A stretch of 64,000 nucleotides of DNA from assembly GCF_037969765.1 (NCBI RefSeq), contig NZ_CP150207.1:5277501-5341500 (forward strand), written 5' to 3'. Below, piece by piece: positions 18,473 to 27,928 of this stretch; position 1 is the stretch's first letter, and the number at the start of each line of letters is the position of its first letter. A model generated the notes under the pieces. That model had not been told where the DNA came from, searched no databases, and saw nothing but the letters and a program-made list of their open reading frames with translations. Made by a program: the position numbers and the translations under genes. The stretch is from Paenibacillus sp. FSL W8-0186. Lineage in GTDB: Bacteria > Bacillota > Bacilli > Paenibacillales > Paenibacillaceae.

Positions 18473-19302
18473 TGAAGAGCAAGAAGGCAGGCCGCATCGT
18501 CTTTGAAATATTCATGGTCATTCTCTCGCTGCTGTTCTTGTATCCTTTGTTCTTGACCATCATCAACTCTTTGAAGAGCTTCTCCGAAGTCATGACGGAC
18601 GTGATCGCTCTTCCAAAAAGTTTGGCCTTCGAGAACTACAGCTATGTGTGGAAATACATTAACTATCCAAGATTGTTCCTGAACAATACCGTCATCACGG
18701 TGCTTGGCCTGGCCGGGATCGTCCTGATCTCTTCCATCGCGGCGTATAAGCTGGCCAGAACAAAATCCAAGATGAGCAACCTGATTTATTTCATCGTGAT
18801 CATGCCGATGCTGATTCCGTTCCAATCGATCATGCTCTCCGTGCTGCAAATGGCGAAGAACTTCCATCTTTCGGACAGCACCTGGGGCCTCGGCATCCTG
18901 TATTGGGGCTTCGGCGCACCGCTGGCCATGTTCATTTACCACGGCTTCGTGAAGGGGATTCCCAATGAGATTGACGAGAGCGCAACGATCGATGGCGCTT
19001 CCGGTTTCCGCCTGTTCTTCCGGGTCATCTTCCCGCTGCTGAAATCGGTAACGACCACGATCATCATTATCGACGTCATGTGGATCTGGAATGACTTCCT
19101 GCTCCCGCTCCTGATGGTCAACGGCTCTCCAACCACAAAGACATTGACACTGGCCGCCTATACCTTCGTAGGGCAATACACCTCGGACTGGCAATATGCC
19201 ATGACGGCGATGGTGATGGCCGTACTGCCATCCATTATCGTGTTCATGTTCCTGCAGAAGCACATTGTGAAAGGCGTTGTAGCCGGTGCGGTAAAAGGTT
19301 AA
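18472..19302 (+). CDS. Sugar ABC transporter permease, MalG/UgpE type
   Basis: 276 residues, six predicted helices, starting inside the TAATG of the upstream permease gene. Its EAA-type loop is ESATIDGASGFRLFFRVIFPLL at about 169-190. It completes the permease heterodimer. A terminator follows at 19342-19380, so no ATPase is co-transcribed. Confidence 0.92.
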   Translation: MKSKKAGRIVFEIFMVILSLLFLYPLFLTIINSLKSFSEVMTDVIALPKSLAFENYSYVWKYINYPRLFLNNTVITVLGLAGIVLISSIAAYKLARTKSKMSNLIYFIVIMPMLIPFQSIMLSVLQMAKNFHLSDSTWGLGILYWGFGAPLAMFIYHGFVKGIPNEIDESATIDGASGFRLFFRVIFPLLKSVTTTIIIIDVMWIWNDFLLPLLMVNGSPTTKTLTLAAYTFVGQYTSDWQYAMTAMVMAVLPSIIVFMFLQKHIVKGVVAGAVKG

Positions 19303-19341
19303 GGATCGGCACTCAACAAAGTTCTTGTTCCATGCAATCTA

Positions 19342-19380
19342 GCGCCGGGCTTGCGGTTCATCCGCAGTCCGGCGTTTTTG
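19342..19380 (+). terminator. Intrinsic terminator after the sugar permeases
   Basis: Outer stem CGCCGG/CCGGCG plus inner TGCGG/CCGCA, followed by TTTTT. Confidence 0.85.
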
Positions 19381-19540
19381 CGGTATATTGGCGGGATTTT
19401 CGGATATTTTAGCAATAAGCGCGGCTATTGCCTTACAGATGGTCCCCTCCTTAGCCGCTTTCATGGCTGCACCCGGTTTGATACAATCTAAACAGATGGA
19501 AAAGCAGGATAGAAACCACTAATGAAGAGAGGCTGATCCC

Positions 19541-20779
19541 GTGAGAGACGAAATCATCAACCGCTTTACTTCCTATGTCCGAATCGACACGCAATCCAAT
19601 GAAGACAACGAGATTTGCCCGTCTACTCCCGGTCAACTTACTTTAGCCAGACAGCTGGTACAGGAACTGCAGGAGATCGGCATGGAGGATGTCAGCATGG
19701 ACGACAACGGCTATGTTATGGCCACCCTGCCGGGTAACACGGTTAAAGACGTGCCTACCATCGGCTTTCTAGCCCACCTGGATACGGCAACCGACTTCTC
19801 TGGCGCCAACGTACAGCCGCAAATCGTAGAGAATTACAGCGGTGGAGACATTCCTTTAAATGAAGCCGGAAATATCGTATTATCCCCCCGGGATTTTCCA
19901 GAGCTGCACAAATACAAAGGCCATACGTTGATTACGACGGACGGCAACACTCTGCTGGGCGCGGACGATAAAGCGGGAATTGCCGAAATTATGACCGCGA
20001 TGGCTTATCTGATCCAGCATCCTGAAATCAAGCATGGCAAAATCCGCGTCGCCTTTACGCCTGATGAGGAAATCGGAAGAGGGCCGGAGCGCTTCGACGT
20101 AGCGGCGTTCGGCGCGGAGTTCGCTTATACGGTGGACGGCGGGCCCTTGGGCGAGCTGGAATTCGAGAGCTTCAACGCCGCTATGGCGAAAATAACGTGC
20201 AAAGGAGTTAATGTACATCCGGGCACGGCCAAGGGAAAAATGATTAACTCGGCCAAAATCGCCATGGAATTTCACGGCCAACTTCCGGCCGGGGAAGCGC
20301 CCGAGCATACCGAAGGCTACGAAGGCTTCTACCATCTCTCTTCGATCAAGGGGGACGTAGAGGAGACACGGATGCAATATCTCATTCGCGATTTCGACCG
20401 TCAGCAGTTCGAGGGCCGGAAAGCCAGAATGGAGAGTATCGCTGCTGAACTGAGGGCCAAGTATGGCCATGACAAGCTTGTCCTTGATATCCGCGATCAA
20501 TATTACAATATGCGCGAGAAAATCGAGCCAAACATGGATATCGTGAATGTCGCCGCCGAGGTCATGAGAAATCTCGGGATTGAACCAGTCATGACCCCGA
20601 TCCGGGGCGGCACCGACGGCTCCCAGCTGTCCTACATGGGATTGCCCACGCCCAACCTGTTTACCGGGGGCGAAAACTACCACGGCAGATTCGAATACAT
20701 CTCGGTCGACAATATGGTTAAAGCCACCGAGGTCATCATCGGAATTATCCGGCGGTTCGAGGAAAGAGCGCAGTCCTAG
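19541..20779 (+). CDS. pepT: Peptidase T (tripeptide aminopeptidase)
   Basis: 412 residues, the normal PepT size, M20B family. Features: N-terminal [14 protein letters not shown]; the zinc region [30 protein letters not shown]; the catalytic Glu in [25 protein letters not shown] in the dimerisation lid; and a C-terminal [23 protein letters not shown]. It removes N-terminal residues from tripeptides in the cytoplasm using zinc. The GTG start is preceded by a GAAGAGAGG-like site. It is monocistronic, and the terminator hairpin overlaps its own stop codon. Confidence 0.96.
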   Translation: MRDEIINRFTSYVRIDTQSNEDNEICPSTPGQLTLARQLVQELQEIGMEDVSMDDNGYVMATLPGNTVKDVPTIGFLAHLDTATDFSGANVQPQIVENYSGGDIPLNEAGNIVLSPRDFPELHKYKGHTLITTDGNTLLGADDKAGIAEIMTAMAYLIQHPEIKHGKIRVAFTPDEEIGRGPERFDVAAFGAEFAYTVDGGPLGELEFESFNAAMAKITCKGVNVHPGTAKGKMINSAKIAMEFHGQLPAGEAPEHTEGYEGFYHLSSIKGDVEETRMQYLIRDFDRQQFEGRKARMESIAAELRAKYGHDKLVLDIRDQYYNMREKIEPNMDIVNVAAEVMRNLGIEPVMTPIRGGTDGSQLSYMGLPTPNLFTGGENYHGRFEYISVDNMVKATEVIIGIIRRFEERAQS

Positions 20780-20794
20780 AAGACTGCGCTTTTG
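20767..20794 (+). terminator. Intrinsic terminator overlapping the pepT stop
   Basis: Nine-bp stem AGCGCAGTC/GACTGCGCT followed by TTTT; the stop codon lies in the loop. Confidence 0.85.
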
Positions 20795-20946
20795 CGTATA
20801 TCGGGTTTTCCTGCTGCCTGTACATCGTCCGCGCTGCCCGCTTATGGGCAGACTACTGTACAAACACTTTAAATTTTGTGTAAAAAGCGCTATTCTGAAT
20901 GTTCAACAGCTAGGCTGCCATTAATCACTCATATGGGGAGGTACTA

Positions 20947-21804
20947 ATGAAAATCAGGGTATCTGCAGTACAATATCACCTTCATACGATCCGCTCCTTC
21001 GAGGAGTTTGCCGACCAATGCAGGCATTACGTAAGAACGGCAGCGGAATACGATGCCGAGTTCATTCTGTTTCCCGAGTTCTTCACCACGCAGTTAATGT
21101 CCATCGGGAACGAGCGCGGTCAGGCGTTGACCATAAACGAACTTCCCGAATTTACGGAGCCATATCTGGAGCTCTTTACGGCGCTGGCCAAAGAGAGCGG
21201 CACCCATATTATCGGAGGAACCCATGTCGTCCGCAAAGGCGGCAAGCTGTACAATACAGCGCATTTGTTCTATCCTGACGGCAGGATCGGGGAGCAGCCC
21301 AAGCTGCATATCACCCCAACGGAAGTAAAGGAATGGAATATGAGCGCAGGCGAGGGGCTGCAGGTGTTCGAGACAGACAAAGGAACAATCGCCATGCTCA
21401 CCTGCTACGACATTGAGTTCCCGGAAATTGTGCGAATGGCCAAAGCCAAGGGCGCGGACGTCATATTCTGTCCTTCGTGCACCGACGATCGCCACGGCTT
21501 CCACCGCGTTCGCTATACGAGCCATGCCCGAACGATTGAGAACCAAATCTACGTTGTCCTTACCGGAACGGTCGGCGCGCTGCCAACGGTCGATTTCATG
21601 CGCGCCAACTTCGGACAGGCGGCGATCATTACACCAAACGATATTCCGTTCCCGCCGCGCGGCCTGCTGGCCGAAGGCGAGATCAACCATGACATGATCG
21701 TGACCGCTGACCTGGATCTGGAGCTGCTCTATCAAGTGCGGGACAGCGGCTCGGTCACAACCTGGCGGGATCGGCGCACCGATTTATACACGGACTGGAA
21801 ATAG
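20947..21804 (+). CDS. Carbon-nitrogen hydrolase (nitrilase superfamily, YhcX C-half-like)
   Basis: 285 residues of the nitrilase fold with the catalytic triad visible: Glu in LFPEFFTTQ, Lys in PKLHITPTE, and Cys in LTCYDIEFPE. It should cleave a C-N bond of a small amide; the substrate is unknown. The sequence resembles the C-terminal half of B. subtilis YhcX, a GNAT-nitrilase fusion. GGGGAGG precedes the ATG. The next gene encodes the matching GNAT half 29 bases downstream, so the two activities are probably coupled. Confidence 0.9.
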   Translation: MKIRVSAVQYHLHTIRSFEEFADQCRHYVRTAAEYDAEFILFPEFFTTQLMSIGNERGQALTINELPEFTEPYLELFTALAKESGTHIIGGTHVVRKGGKLYNTAHLFYPDGRIGEQPKLHITPTEVKEWNMSAGEGLQVFETDKGTIAMLTCYDIEFPEIVRMAKAKGADVIFCPSCTDDRHGFHRVRYTSHARTIENQIYVVLTGTVGALPTVDFMRANFGQAAIITPNDIPFPPRGLLAEGEINHDMIVTADLDLELLYQVRDSGSVTTWRDRRTDLYTDWK

Positions 21805-21833
21805 CCAGCTGCTTTTCGTAAAGGAGGCTTGTC

Positions 21834-22505
21834 ATGTATCATAAAGAGCTGTATGTATTTGACGGGAATCGCCCTGTTCCGGCCGTCATTCGGAATTATG
21901 GCCCTGAAGACTTCCCCGGCCTGATTGCGGTGCAGCAGGAGAGCTTTCCGCCTCCCTTCCCGCCCGAGCTTTGGTGGAATACGGAGCAGCTTGGCAATCA
22001 CGTCCGATTGTTCCCGGAAGGAGCGCTGTGCATCGAAGTCAACGGTGAAATCGCCGGATCGATGACGGGGCTGCTCGTGAAGAACGAGAGCGTTCAGCCG
22101 GGCCATGCCCATACTTGGGAAGAGGTGACCGACGGGGGGTATATCCGGAATCATGACCCTCATGGAGGCACGCTGTACGTGGCGGATATTAGCGTTCGCC
22201 CCACGTACCGGAAGCTGGGACTGGGCAAGTGGCTGATGCTGTCCATGTACGACGTCGTTGTCCAGCTCGGGATCGACACGCTGCTCGGCGGCGGGCGAAT
22301 GCCCGGATATCATTTACATGCCGGGAATATGACGGCCGAGGAATACCTTGCAGCGGTAATCAGCGGCAGGCTGAAGGATCCGATCATCACCTTCATGCTT
22401 CGCTGCGGCCGTACGCCGGTCGGCGTCGTTCCTAATTATCTGGAGGACGAGGAATCCTGCCATTATGGGGCATTAATGGAATGGCGCAATCCTTTTAAAA
22501 GATAG
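21834..22505 (+). CDS. GNAT N-acetyltransferase (YhcX N-half-like)
   Basis: 223 residues with a GNAT core: VRNYGPEDF-type opening (RNYGPEDFPGLIAVQQESFPP), the beta-strand LYVADISVRPTYRKLGLGKWLM containing the acetyl-CoA pyrophosphate loop, and a long C-terminal extension. AAAGGAGG precedes the ATG. It corresponds to the N-terminal acetyltransferase half of YhcX-type fusions and follows the nitrilase half here. Substrate unknown. Confidence 0.88.
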   Translation: MYHKELYVFDGNRPVPAVIRNYGPEDFPGLIAVQQESFPPPFPPELWWNTEQLGNHVRLFPEGALCIEVNGEIAGSMTGLLVKNESVQPGHAHTWEEVTDGGYIRNHDPHGGTLYVADISVRPTYRKLGLGKWLMLSMYDVVVQLGIDTLLGGGRMPGYHLHAGNMTAEEYLAAVISGRLKDPIITFMLRCGRTPVGVVPNYLEDEESCHYGALMEWRNPFKR

Positions 22506-22545
22506 ATGACCTAAAATAATAAAAAACGAATAGGAGGTTTCACCT

Positions 22546-23217
22546 ATGGAATATCATCGCATTACGAGCATAGAAGATCCTTTGTTCCGCAGCATGCACG
22601 AGCTGATGCAGGAAGTGTTCCCGCCAGAGGAAGTGCTGGAATTCGGCCTGTGGAAGGAGCCGCTGGAGGATCCGGGCATTCGCGTCTTTGTCGCTGTGCA
22701 TGAAGGCAAAGTGGTGGGAGCTACGGAATACCGCTATTATGAGGATTTTAACGTGGCCATGACGGATTTCACGATTATCGGACGCTCCGGGCTTGGGATT
22801 GGACCCTTCCTGGCGAAGCAGCGTGGCAAGGATTTGGAGGCTCTGGCTGCGGAGAAAGGCGTCAAGCTGCATGGCATGTTCGCGGAGATCTATGACCCTT
22901 ACCGGGTAGGAGAGCATGAGTTTGGCGGCGTGAAGCCGATGGACCCTTTCGTGAGACGCGAAGTACTTTCGCATCTGGGCTACAAGCGCCTCGACTTCGA
23001 ATACGTGCATCCGTCCTGGAACAATGACGGGGAAGCCGTGACGGGGCTCGATCTGTGCTTCCTGCCTACCGACGACGAGCAGGATAGGCTGTCGGCCGAG
23101 CTGATCGTCAGCTTCCTTAAGCGTTATTACGCTGTGCTGCCTAACCGGCCGCAGTCCTGGTATGACATGGTGAAGCGTTTGGAAGCTCAATCCGAAGTAG
23201 CATTGCTGCCACTATAG
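22546..23217 (+). CDS. GNAT-like acetyltransferase, third gene of the nitrilase operon
   Basis: 223 residues, with AGGAGG at ideal spacing from the ATG and 40 bases after the preceding GNAT gene. The strand FVAVHEGKVVGATEYRYYED and the following hydrophobic strand fit a GNAT fold, but the acetyl-CoA loop is poorly conserved (GIGPFLAKQRGKDLEAL), so catalytic competence is uncertain. It is not a close copy of the upstream GNAT. Probably co-transcribed with the nitrilase and first GNAT genes. Confidence 0.75.
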   Translation: MEYHRITSIEDPLFRSMHELMQEVFPPEEVLEFGLWKEPLEDPGIRVFVAVHEGKVVGATEYRYYEDFNVAMTDFTIIGRSGLGIGPFLAKQRGKDLEALAAEKGVKLHGMFAEIYDPYRVGEHEFGGVKPMDPFVRREVLSHLGYKRLDFEYVHPSWNNDGEAVTGLDLCFLPTDDEQDRLSAELIVSFLKRYYAVLPNRPQSWYDMVKRLEAQSEVALLPL

Positions 23218-23249
23218 AAGCTATTTTCAACTGATGCTGAACAACATCA

Positions 23250-23293
23250 GAGACCCGTTCATGATCGTATCCTGCGATACGGGAACGGGTCTC
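23250..23293. terminator. Hairpin between convergent genes
   Basis: Eleven-bp stem GAGACCCGTTC/GAACGGGTCTC with an inner CGTATC/GATACG stem. Strong but with a poor T tract; its position between convergent genes supports a bidirectional role. Confidence 0.65.
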
Positions 23294-23346
23294 TTCGCTT
23301 TGTGCATTACTTTGAAGCCAAGCTCAATTTGAGCCGCAAATTAGGC

Positions 23347-24102
23347 TTACAGCGTTAATCCGCCATCCACCGTAACCAGCGATCCCGTCATGTAGCTGGA
23401 ATCAGGAGAAGCCATGAAGGCGACCACCCCGGCGATCTCCTCAGGTTCAGCCGGACGCCCCATGCGCATGTTCGAAATTTCTTCAGGCACATAGCCACCC
23501 TCTTGGAAGGACTTCGCCACGTTTTGGGTCAATGGGGTCTTTACGCCTCCAGGACAAATTGCGTTGACACGGATGCCCTGCTTCACATATTCCATCGCCG
23601 CCGACTTCGTTAGTCCGACAACCCCATGCTTAGTGGCTGAATAGACGCCGGCGCTATGCTCACTGCGGATGCCCGCCGTTGATGCGGTATTGAGGATATG
23701 GCCGCTGCCCTGCTTCTCCATTACCTTCAGCACATATTTCATGCCGAGGAAGACGCCTTTCAGGTTGACGGCCACCAGACGGTCGAATTCCGCTTCCTCC
23801 ACGTCCGCGGTCTTCGCGAATTTCTGTACGACTCCGGCATTGTTGAAGAAAAAGTCGATCCGGCCGTAGGCTTCCACCGCCTTATTGACGAAGTTCTGCA
23901 CATCCTCGCTCTTAGCCACGTTCGCCTGAACAAAGATCCCTTCCCCGCCCTGCGACTTAACAAGCTGCAGCGTCTCCTCCCCCGTCTCCGCATTGAAGTC
24001 GACAAGAACGACCCTGTAGTTTGCCGCCAGCTTCAAGCTGGTGACGCGGCCGATGCCGCTGCCGGCACCTGTAATAACCGCTACCTGCTCCAAATTTGAC
24101 AT
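23347..24102 (-). CDS. SDR oxidoreductase, second gene of MarR operon
   Basis: 251 residues from an ATG with AAGGAG about 10 nt upstream. Classical SDR: TGAGSGIG nucleotide-binding motif, NNAGVVQ, catalytic YSATK, and a C-terminal MTGSLVTVDGGLTL. It resembles glucose 1-dehydrogenase and 3-hydroxybutyrate dehydrogenase branches, but the substrate is not determinable. It follows another SDR by 90 bases and a MarR regulator, so it is likely part of a small redox or detoxification operon. Confidence 0.88.
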   Translation of the reverse strand: MSNLEQVAVITGAGSGIGRVTSLKLAANYRVVLVDFNAETGEETLQLVKSQGGEGIFVQANVAKSEDVQNFVNKAVEAYGRIDFFFNNAGVVQKFAKTADVEEAEFDRLVAVNLKGVFLGMKYVLKVMEKQGSGHILNTASTAGIRSEHSAGVYSATKHGVVGLTKSAAMEYVKQGIRVNAICPGGVKTPLTQNVAKSFQEGGYVPEEISNMRMGRPAEPEEIAGVVAFMASPDSSYMTGSLVTVDGGLTL

Positions 24103-24192
24103 GAGTGACACTCTCCTTGATGATTTTAGTCTTGGTTAGTATGAGCTTGTCTTGTCAACTTCATATCAGCGTGAACGATGTGTCATGAATTT

Positions 24193-24945
24193 TTACTTAG
24201 CGGCATATCCGCCGTCGATCGGCAGCTCAATCCCTGTAATGTAGGAGGACTCGTCGGATGCGAGGAACAGTACGCCCGCAGCAATATCCTCTGCCTTGCC
24301 CAGCCGCGGTAGCGGGGTCATCGAGAGGAACCAGTTTCTCATTTTCTCATCGGCCATCATATCGACCGTCATCGGCGTTTCGATAAAGCCCGGATGCACC
24401 GAATTGGCGCGGATGTTGTGCTTCGCATAATCGACGGCTGTCGCCTTGGTGAGCATGCGAACCGCCCCCTTGCTAGCCGTGTAAGGGCCTGTACCGCTTC
24501 CGCCAGTAAGTCCGGCAATAGAAGAAATGTTAATAATCGAACCGCCGCCATTATTGATCATGTGCGGGATGACATGCTTCTGTCCGAGAAATACGCTAGT
24601 TACGTTGATGGACATCGTCTTCTCCCACTGATCGATTGTCAGCTCCAGAAATGGTGTCGCGTTCGATACCCCGGCATTGTTGACCAGAATATCGATTTTG
24701 CCGAATTTTGCGATCGTACCTTCAACCACGCGAACCCAATCCTCTTCAGAGGCTACGTCATGCGTGAAGCCAATCGCCTCCCCGCCGTTCTGCTCAATTT
24801 CCCGGACAACCTCCTGAACTTTATCCTCCTGGATATCGGAAATGGCCACCTTCGCTCCTTCTTTGGCAAAAAGGAGAGCGTCCGCCTTCCCCATTCCTCC
24901 GGCTGCACCTGTAATGATAGCAACTTTATGGTCTAATCTACCCAT
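24193..24945 (-). CDS. SDR oxidoreductase, first enzyme of MarR operon
   Basis: 250 residues, GGGAGG before the ATG. SDR motifs: TGAAGGMG, NNAGVSN, Ser in NISSIAG, YTASK, and a C-terminal YITGIELPIDGGYAAK. About a third identical by eye to the next SDR, so the two are paralogs with probably different substrates. It begins 18 bases after the marR stop, implying co-transcription and control by that regulator. Confidence 0.9.
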   Translation of the reverse strand: MGRLDHKVAIITGAAGGMGKADALLFAKEGAKVAISDIQEDKVQEVVREIEQNGGEAIGFTHDVASEEDWVRVVEGTIAKFGKIDILVNNAGVSNATPFLELTIDQWEKTMSINVTSVFLGQKHVIPHMINNGGGSIINISSIAGLTGGSGTGPYTASKGAVRMLTKATAVDYAKHNIRANSVHPGFIETPMTVDMMADEKMRNWFLSMTPLPRLGKAEDIAAGVLFLASDESSYITGIELPIDGGYAAK

Positions 24946-24963
24946 GATGGTATCCTCCCATTG

Positions 24964-25380
24964 TCATTTCTGGATCTTGCCGACTGGCAGCAAGCTCCCC
25001 ATTTTTTCGTAAGCACTTATCAATGTATCGATTTCTTGCTCCGTAAGACTGTCCCACATCGGTTTGGTCAGCTCCTGGTATCTTTCAAGCATGCTTGCCA
25101 TCACTTCATGTCCTTGCTCCGTAAGCCGCAGATAGACGCTGCGACGGTCGGTATCCGGGGTTATGCGTTCAATATAGCCTTTGGCTGCCAGCTTGTTGGA
25201 CAAATTTGTTATGGCCGGCAGCGTGACATCCAATACCTCTGCCAGCTCTGAGCAGCTCTTCGGCTCGTCCTCAGCCAGAATTTGAATGATCAAATACTGA
25301 GGTGCTGTCAAATCGTGGTCGAGCAATTTGGCATAGCCGACGACAAACCGGTTCATATAGCCAGATATCATAGCTGACAA
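24964..25380 (-). CDS. MarR-family transcriptional regulator
   Basis: 138 residues as listed. Winged HTH: TAPQYLIIQILAEDEPKSCSELAEVLDVTLPAITNLSNKLAAKGYIER, then the wing DTDRRSVYLRLTEQG with the conserved DxR. Start is uncertain: TTG at 25380 has AGGA only 4 nt away, while an in-frame CTG at 25398 has AGAGGTG at 7 nt and would add MNKQER. It heads an operon with two SDRs, and a 32-bp palindrome lies in its promoter (25443-25474), so it is probably an autorepressor released by a ligand. Confidence 0.9.
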   Translation of the reverse strand: MSAMISGYMNRFVVGYAKLLDHDLTAPQYLIIQILAEDEPKSCSELAEVLDVTLPAITNLSNKLAAKGYIERITPDTDRRSVYLRLTEQGHEVMASMLERYQELTKPMWDSLTEQEIDTLISAYEKMGSLLPVGKIQK

Positions 25381-25442
25381 GCGTTCCTGCTTATTCAGCG
25401 CCCATCACCTCTGTTCCTTTTATCCAAAATTTAATTCATCCA

Positions 25443-25474
25443 ATATAATAGTTTAAAGGTTTTAACTATTATAT
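25443..25474 (-). promoter_or_regulatory. Near-perfect 32-bp palindrome, probable MarR operator
   Basis: Left arm ATATAATAGTTTAAAG and right arm GTTTTAACTATTATAT match in 14 of 16 pairs. The arms contain -10-like TATAAT/TATTAT hexamers, so binding would block the marR-SDR-SDR promoter. Confidence 0.65.
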
Positions 25475-25597
25475 TTTTATCTTAAATCTTAGACGATAAG
25501 GAGTCAAATTGTCCCGGCAGGAAAAAAGCACCTTCGAGGCCTAGGCAAGCCTCAAAAGTGCTCTTGGATACATAACATCCTATGGGGACGGCACAGG

Positions 25598-27925
25598 CTA
25601 CAATGTGATTACAGCGTAGTCGCTCCACTCCGCCGGAAGCAGCCTGGCGTAATGCGGCTGAAGGTACCGGTCATCGACCAGAACCAGCAATCCCGTGTCC
25701 TGCTCGGAACGGATAAGCCGCCCTCCCGCCTGAAGAACCTTGTTCATTCCCGGAAACACATAGGCATAATCATAACCGTTCCTGCCCGTCTGATCGAAAT
25801 AATCGCGAATAATATTCCGCTCCAGGCCGATTTGCGGCAAGCCCACGCCAACAACGACCACGCCCGTCAAGCGGTTGCCCACTAAATCGATGCCTTCGGA
25901 GAAAATGCCGCCCATGACCGCAAACCCAATTAATGACCCGCCGGATCGGCCGGCTTCAAATGCGGTTAAGAAATCCTCCCGCTCTGCCTCCGACATTTCC
26001 CCATGCTGAACCATCGTATCCGCCTTAGAATCTCCTGCCATAAAACGTTCATAGACCATCTTCATGTAAGCATAGGAGGGAAAAAAGAACAAATAGTTCC
26101 CGGTCCGCTGCTCCGTCAATTGCCGCAAATAAGCGGCGAGCGGATCTACCGTTGTTTCCCGGTCACGATAGCGCGTCGATAAAGGCAGCAGGACAACCTC
26201 CAATTGCTCCCTAGAAAAGGGGGACTGGACAGATAGCGTATAATCATCGGCTTCAGCCCCTAGCATATCCCTGTAAAAGCCGATCGGCGCCAGCGTCGCC
26301 GAGAAATAAATATGCGAGCGGTAGCCTTTTCCCATTTCCCGCAGCAGATAAGAGGGGTCCAGGCAGAACATTCTTACCCGCACCTCCTGGCTGGAAATAT
26401 CCACGTACGTTACATAACGTTCATCGTACAGCTTGCCGATTTTTACAAAATGGACGGCTTCAAAATACGTCTCAAGCAGCAGCGGCCCTGTTTCCGGAAC
26501 ATAGCCGCCTGTCCCCCCAGCCAATTCGCGTTCCGCCTGCTGGACGAAATCCTCCAGCAGCAGCAGCAGCTCGTCTGGAGCCTCGCGCTCGATCAAACGC
26601 TTCTCCTCCGCCTGCTTTCTCCGCCGGATGAAATAGGCGTTTACCGCTTTAGCCGCCGCGGACAATCTCTTGTTCGCCGCCTTGAAATCCCGCTGCAATG
26701 CGAGAAACGACGACTTGCCGAGCGTGCTGGAAAACATCTCTCTGGAGCGGTCCACCAGGTTATGGGCCTCGTCCACCAGCAAAGCGGTATGCCGCTTATG
26801 CTCCGCAAGCTGCCTTTTTAAGGAAACCCGCGGATCGAAAATATAATTGTAGTCGCAAATCACCGCATCGGCGGCATAAGCGGCATCCAGCGAAAATTCG
26901 AACGGACAGACACGATGCTTGCGAGCGTACGCCTCGATGACTCCGCGATCGATCAGGGTCTCATGGCCAAGCATATCGAGGATGGCCCCGTTCACCCGAT
27001 CATAATAACCGTCCGCATACATACAGTCTTCTTTCCGGCAGCTGATCTGCTCCTGAAAGCAAATCTTCTCCTTCGCAGTAATGGTTACCGCATGAAGATG
27101 CAGTCCTGCGGCCTGAAGGCGCGCAAAGGCCTCCTCTGCCGCAGTTCGCGTAATCGTCTTAGCTGTAAGATAGAAAATGCGCTGCAGCAGCCCGGTGCCA
27201 ATCGCCTTAACCGCCGGGAATATCGTCGACATCGTCTTGCCGATTCCCGTCGGCGCCTGGGCAAACAGCTTGACCTTCTCGGCAATGCTTGTGTATACCG
27301 CGCCCGCAAGCTTGCGCTGTCCTTGGCGATACGCTGGAAATGGAAAAGCTAATCCGTCGATGCTTGCATCCCGCTTCGCCCGGTGACGATACAGCATTTC
27401 CGCATAAGGGGCGTATCTCTCAATGACATCAGTCACGAACACCTCCAATTGCTCGCGCGTCATCCTCTGTACGAATCGCTTGTGTACATCCGTATCAACC
27501 TGGACATATGTCAGCTGAATGTTCATATTCGGGACATCGTTTGCCACGGCATACATATAAGCGTAGCACTTCGCCTGCGCCCAATGGACGGGGAAGGTAT
27601 CTGCTCCAATCTCGTCCAGCTCCATCGCCGTAGATTTGATTTCATCGATCGTCACCTGCCCGTCCTCATCAACCAGCAGGCCGTCGCAACGCCCGTCAAT
27701 GACGAAGACGAACTCTCCGCAAGGCATTTCCAGCGACAAATATACTTCCTTTTGATCCAATTCTCCGTATTGCTGCTGTATCCTCTGATGTGCTTTCGTA
27801 CCTTCCGTCAAGGTGGCGACGCTCCGAAATCCGCCCTCCAGGCTTCCGCTTCGGAACACATACTCGACCAGATGACGGACGGCGATTTCTACCTGATAAT
27901 TCACGATATCCACCTGCCGATCCAT
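25598..27925 (-). CDS. PD-(D/E)XK nuclease fused to XPD/DinG-type helicase
   Basis: 775 residues from the ATG at 27925. N-terminal RecB/Cas4-like nuclease (about 1-190): GRCDGLLV, then EIKS (the ExK pair) and QAKCYAYMY. Then an SF2 DEAD_2/XPD helicase: Walker A APTGIGKT, Cys residues at CFQEQISCRKEDC and CPFEF that could bind a 4Fe-4S cluster, the DEAH box LLVDEAHNLVDR, and C-terminal motifs SATLAP and QAGGRLIRSEQDTG. Role: probably 5'-3' DNA unwinding and repair. No ribosome binding site precedes the ATG; a LexA-box-like sequence lies there instead. Confidence 0.9.
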   Translation of the reverse strand: MDRQVDIVNYQVEIAVRHLVEYVFRSGSLEGGFRSVATLTEGTKAHQRIQQQYGELDQKEVYLSLEMPCGEFVFVIDGRCDGLLVDEDGQVTIDEIKSTAMELDEIGADTFPVHWAQAKCYAYMYAVANDVPNMNIQLTYVQVDTDVHKRFVQRMTREQLEVFVTDVIERYAPYAEMLYRHRAKRDASIDGLAFPFPAYRQGQRKLAGAVYTSIAEKVKLFAQAPTGIGKTMSTIFPAVKAIGTGLLQRIFYLTAKTITRTAAEEAFARLQAAGLHLHAVTITAKEKICFQEQISCRKEDCMYADGYYDRVNGAILDMLGHETLIDRGVIEAYARKHRVCPFEFSLDAAYAADAVICDYNYIFDPRVSLKRQLAEHKRHTALLVDEAHNLVDRSREMFSSTLGKSSFLALQRDFKAANKRLSAAAKAVNAYFIRRRKQAEEKRLIEREAPDELLLLLEDFVQQAERELAGGTGGYVPETGPLLLETYFEAVHFVKIGKLYDERYVTYVDISSQEVRVRMFCLDPSYLLREMGKGYRSHIYFSATLAPIGFYRDMLGAEADDYTLSVQSPFSREQLEVVLLPLSTRYRDRETTVDPLAAYLRQLTEQRTGNYLFFFPSYAYMKMVYERFMAGDSKADTMVQHGEMSEAEREDFLTAFEAGRSGGSLIGFAVMGGIFSEGIDLVGNRLTGVVVVGVGLPQIGLERNIIRDYFDQTGRNGYDYAYVFPGMNKVLQAGGRLIRSEQDTGLLVLVDDRYLQPHYARLLPAEWSDYAVITL

Positions 27926-27928
27926 TAA

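Noticed and set aside
18433..19263. 276-codon antisense ORF under the second sugar permease
   Set aside because: Rich in His, Asp, Glu and Gln as expected for an antisense reading of a membrane protein; no motifs.
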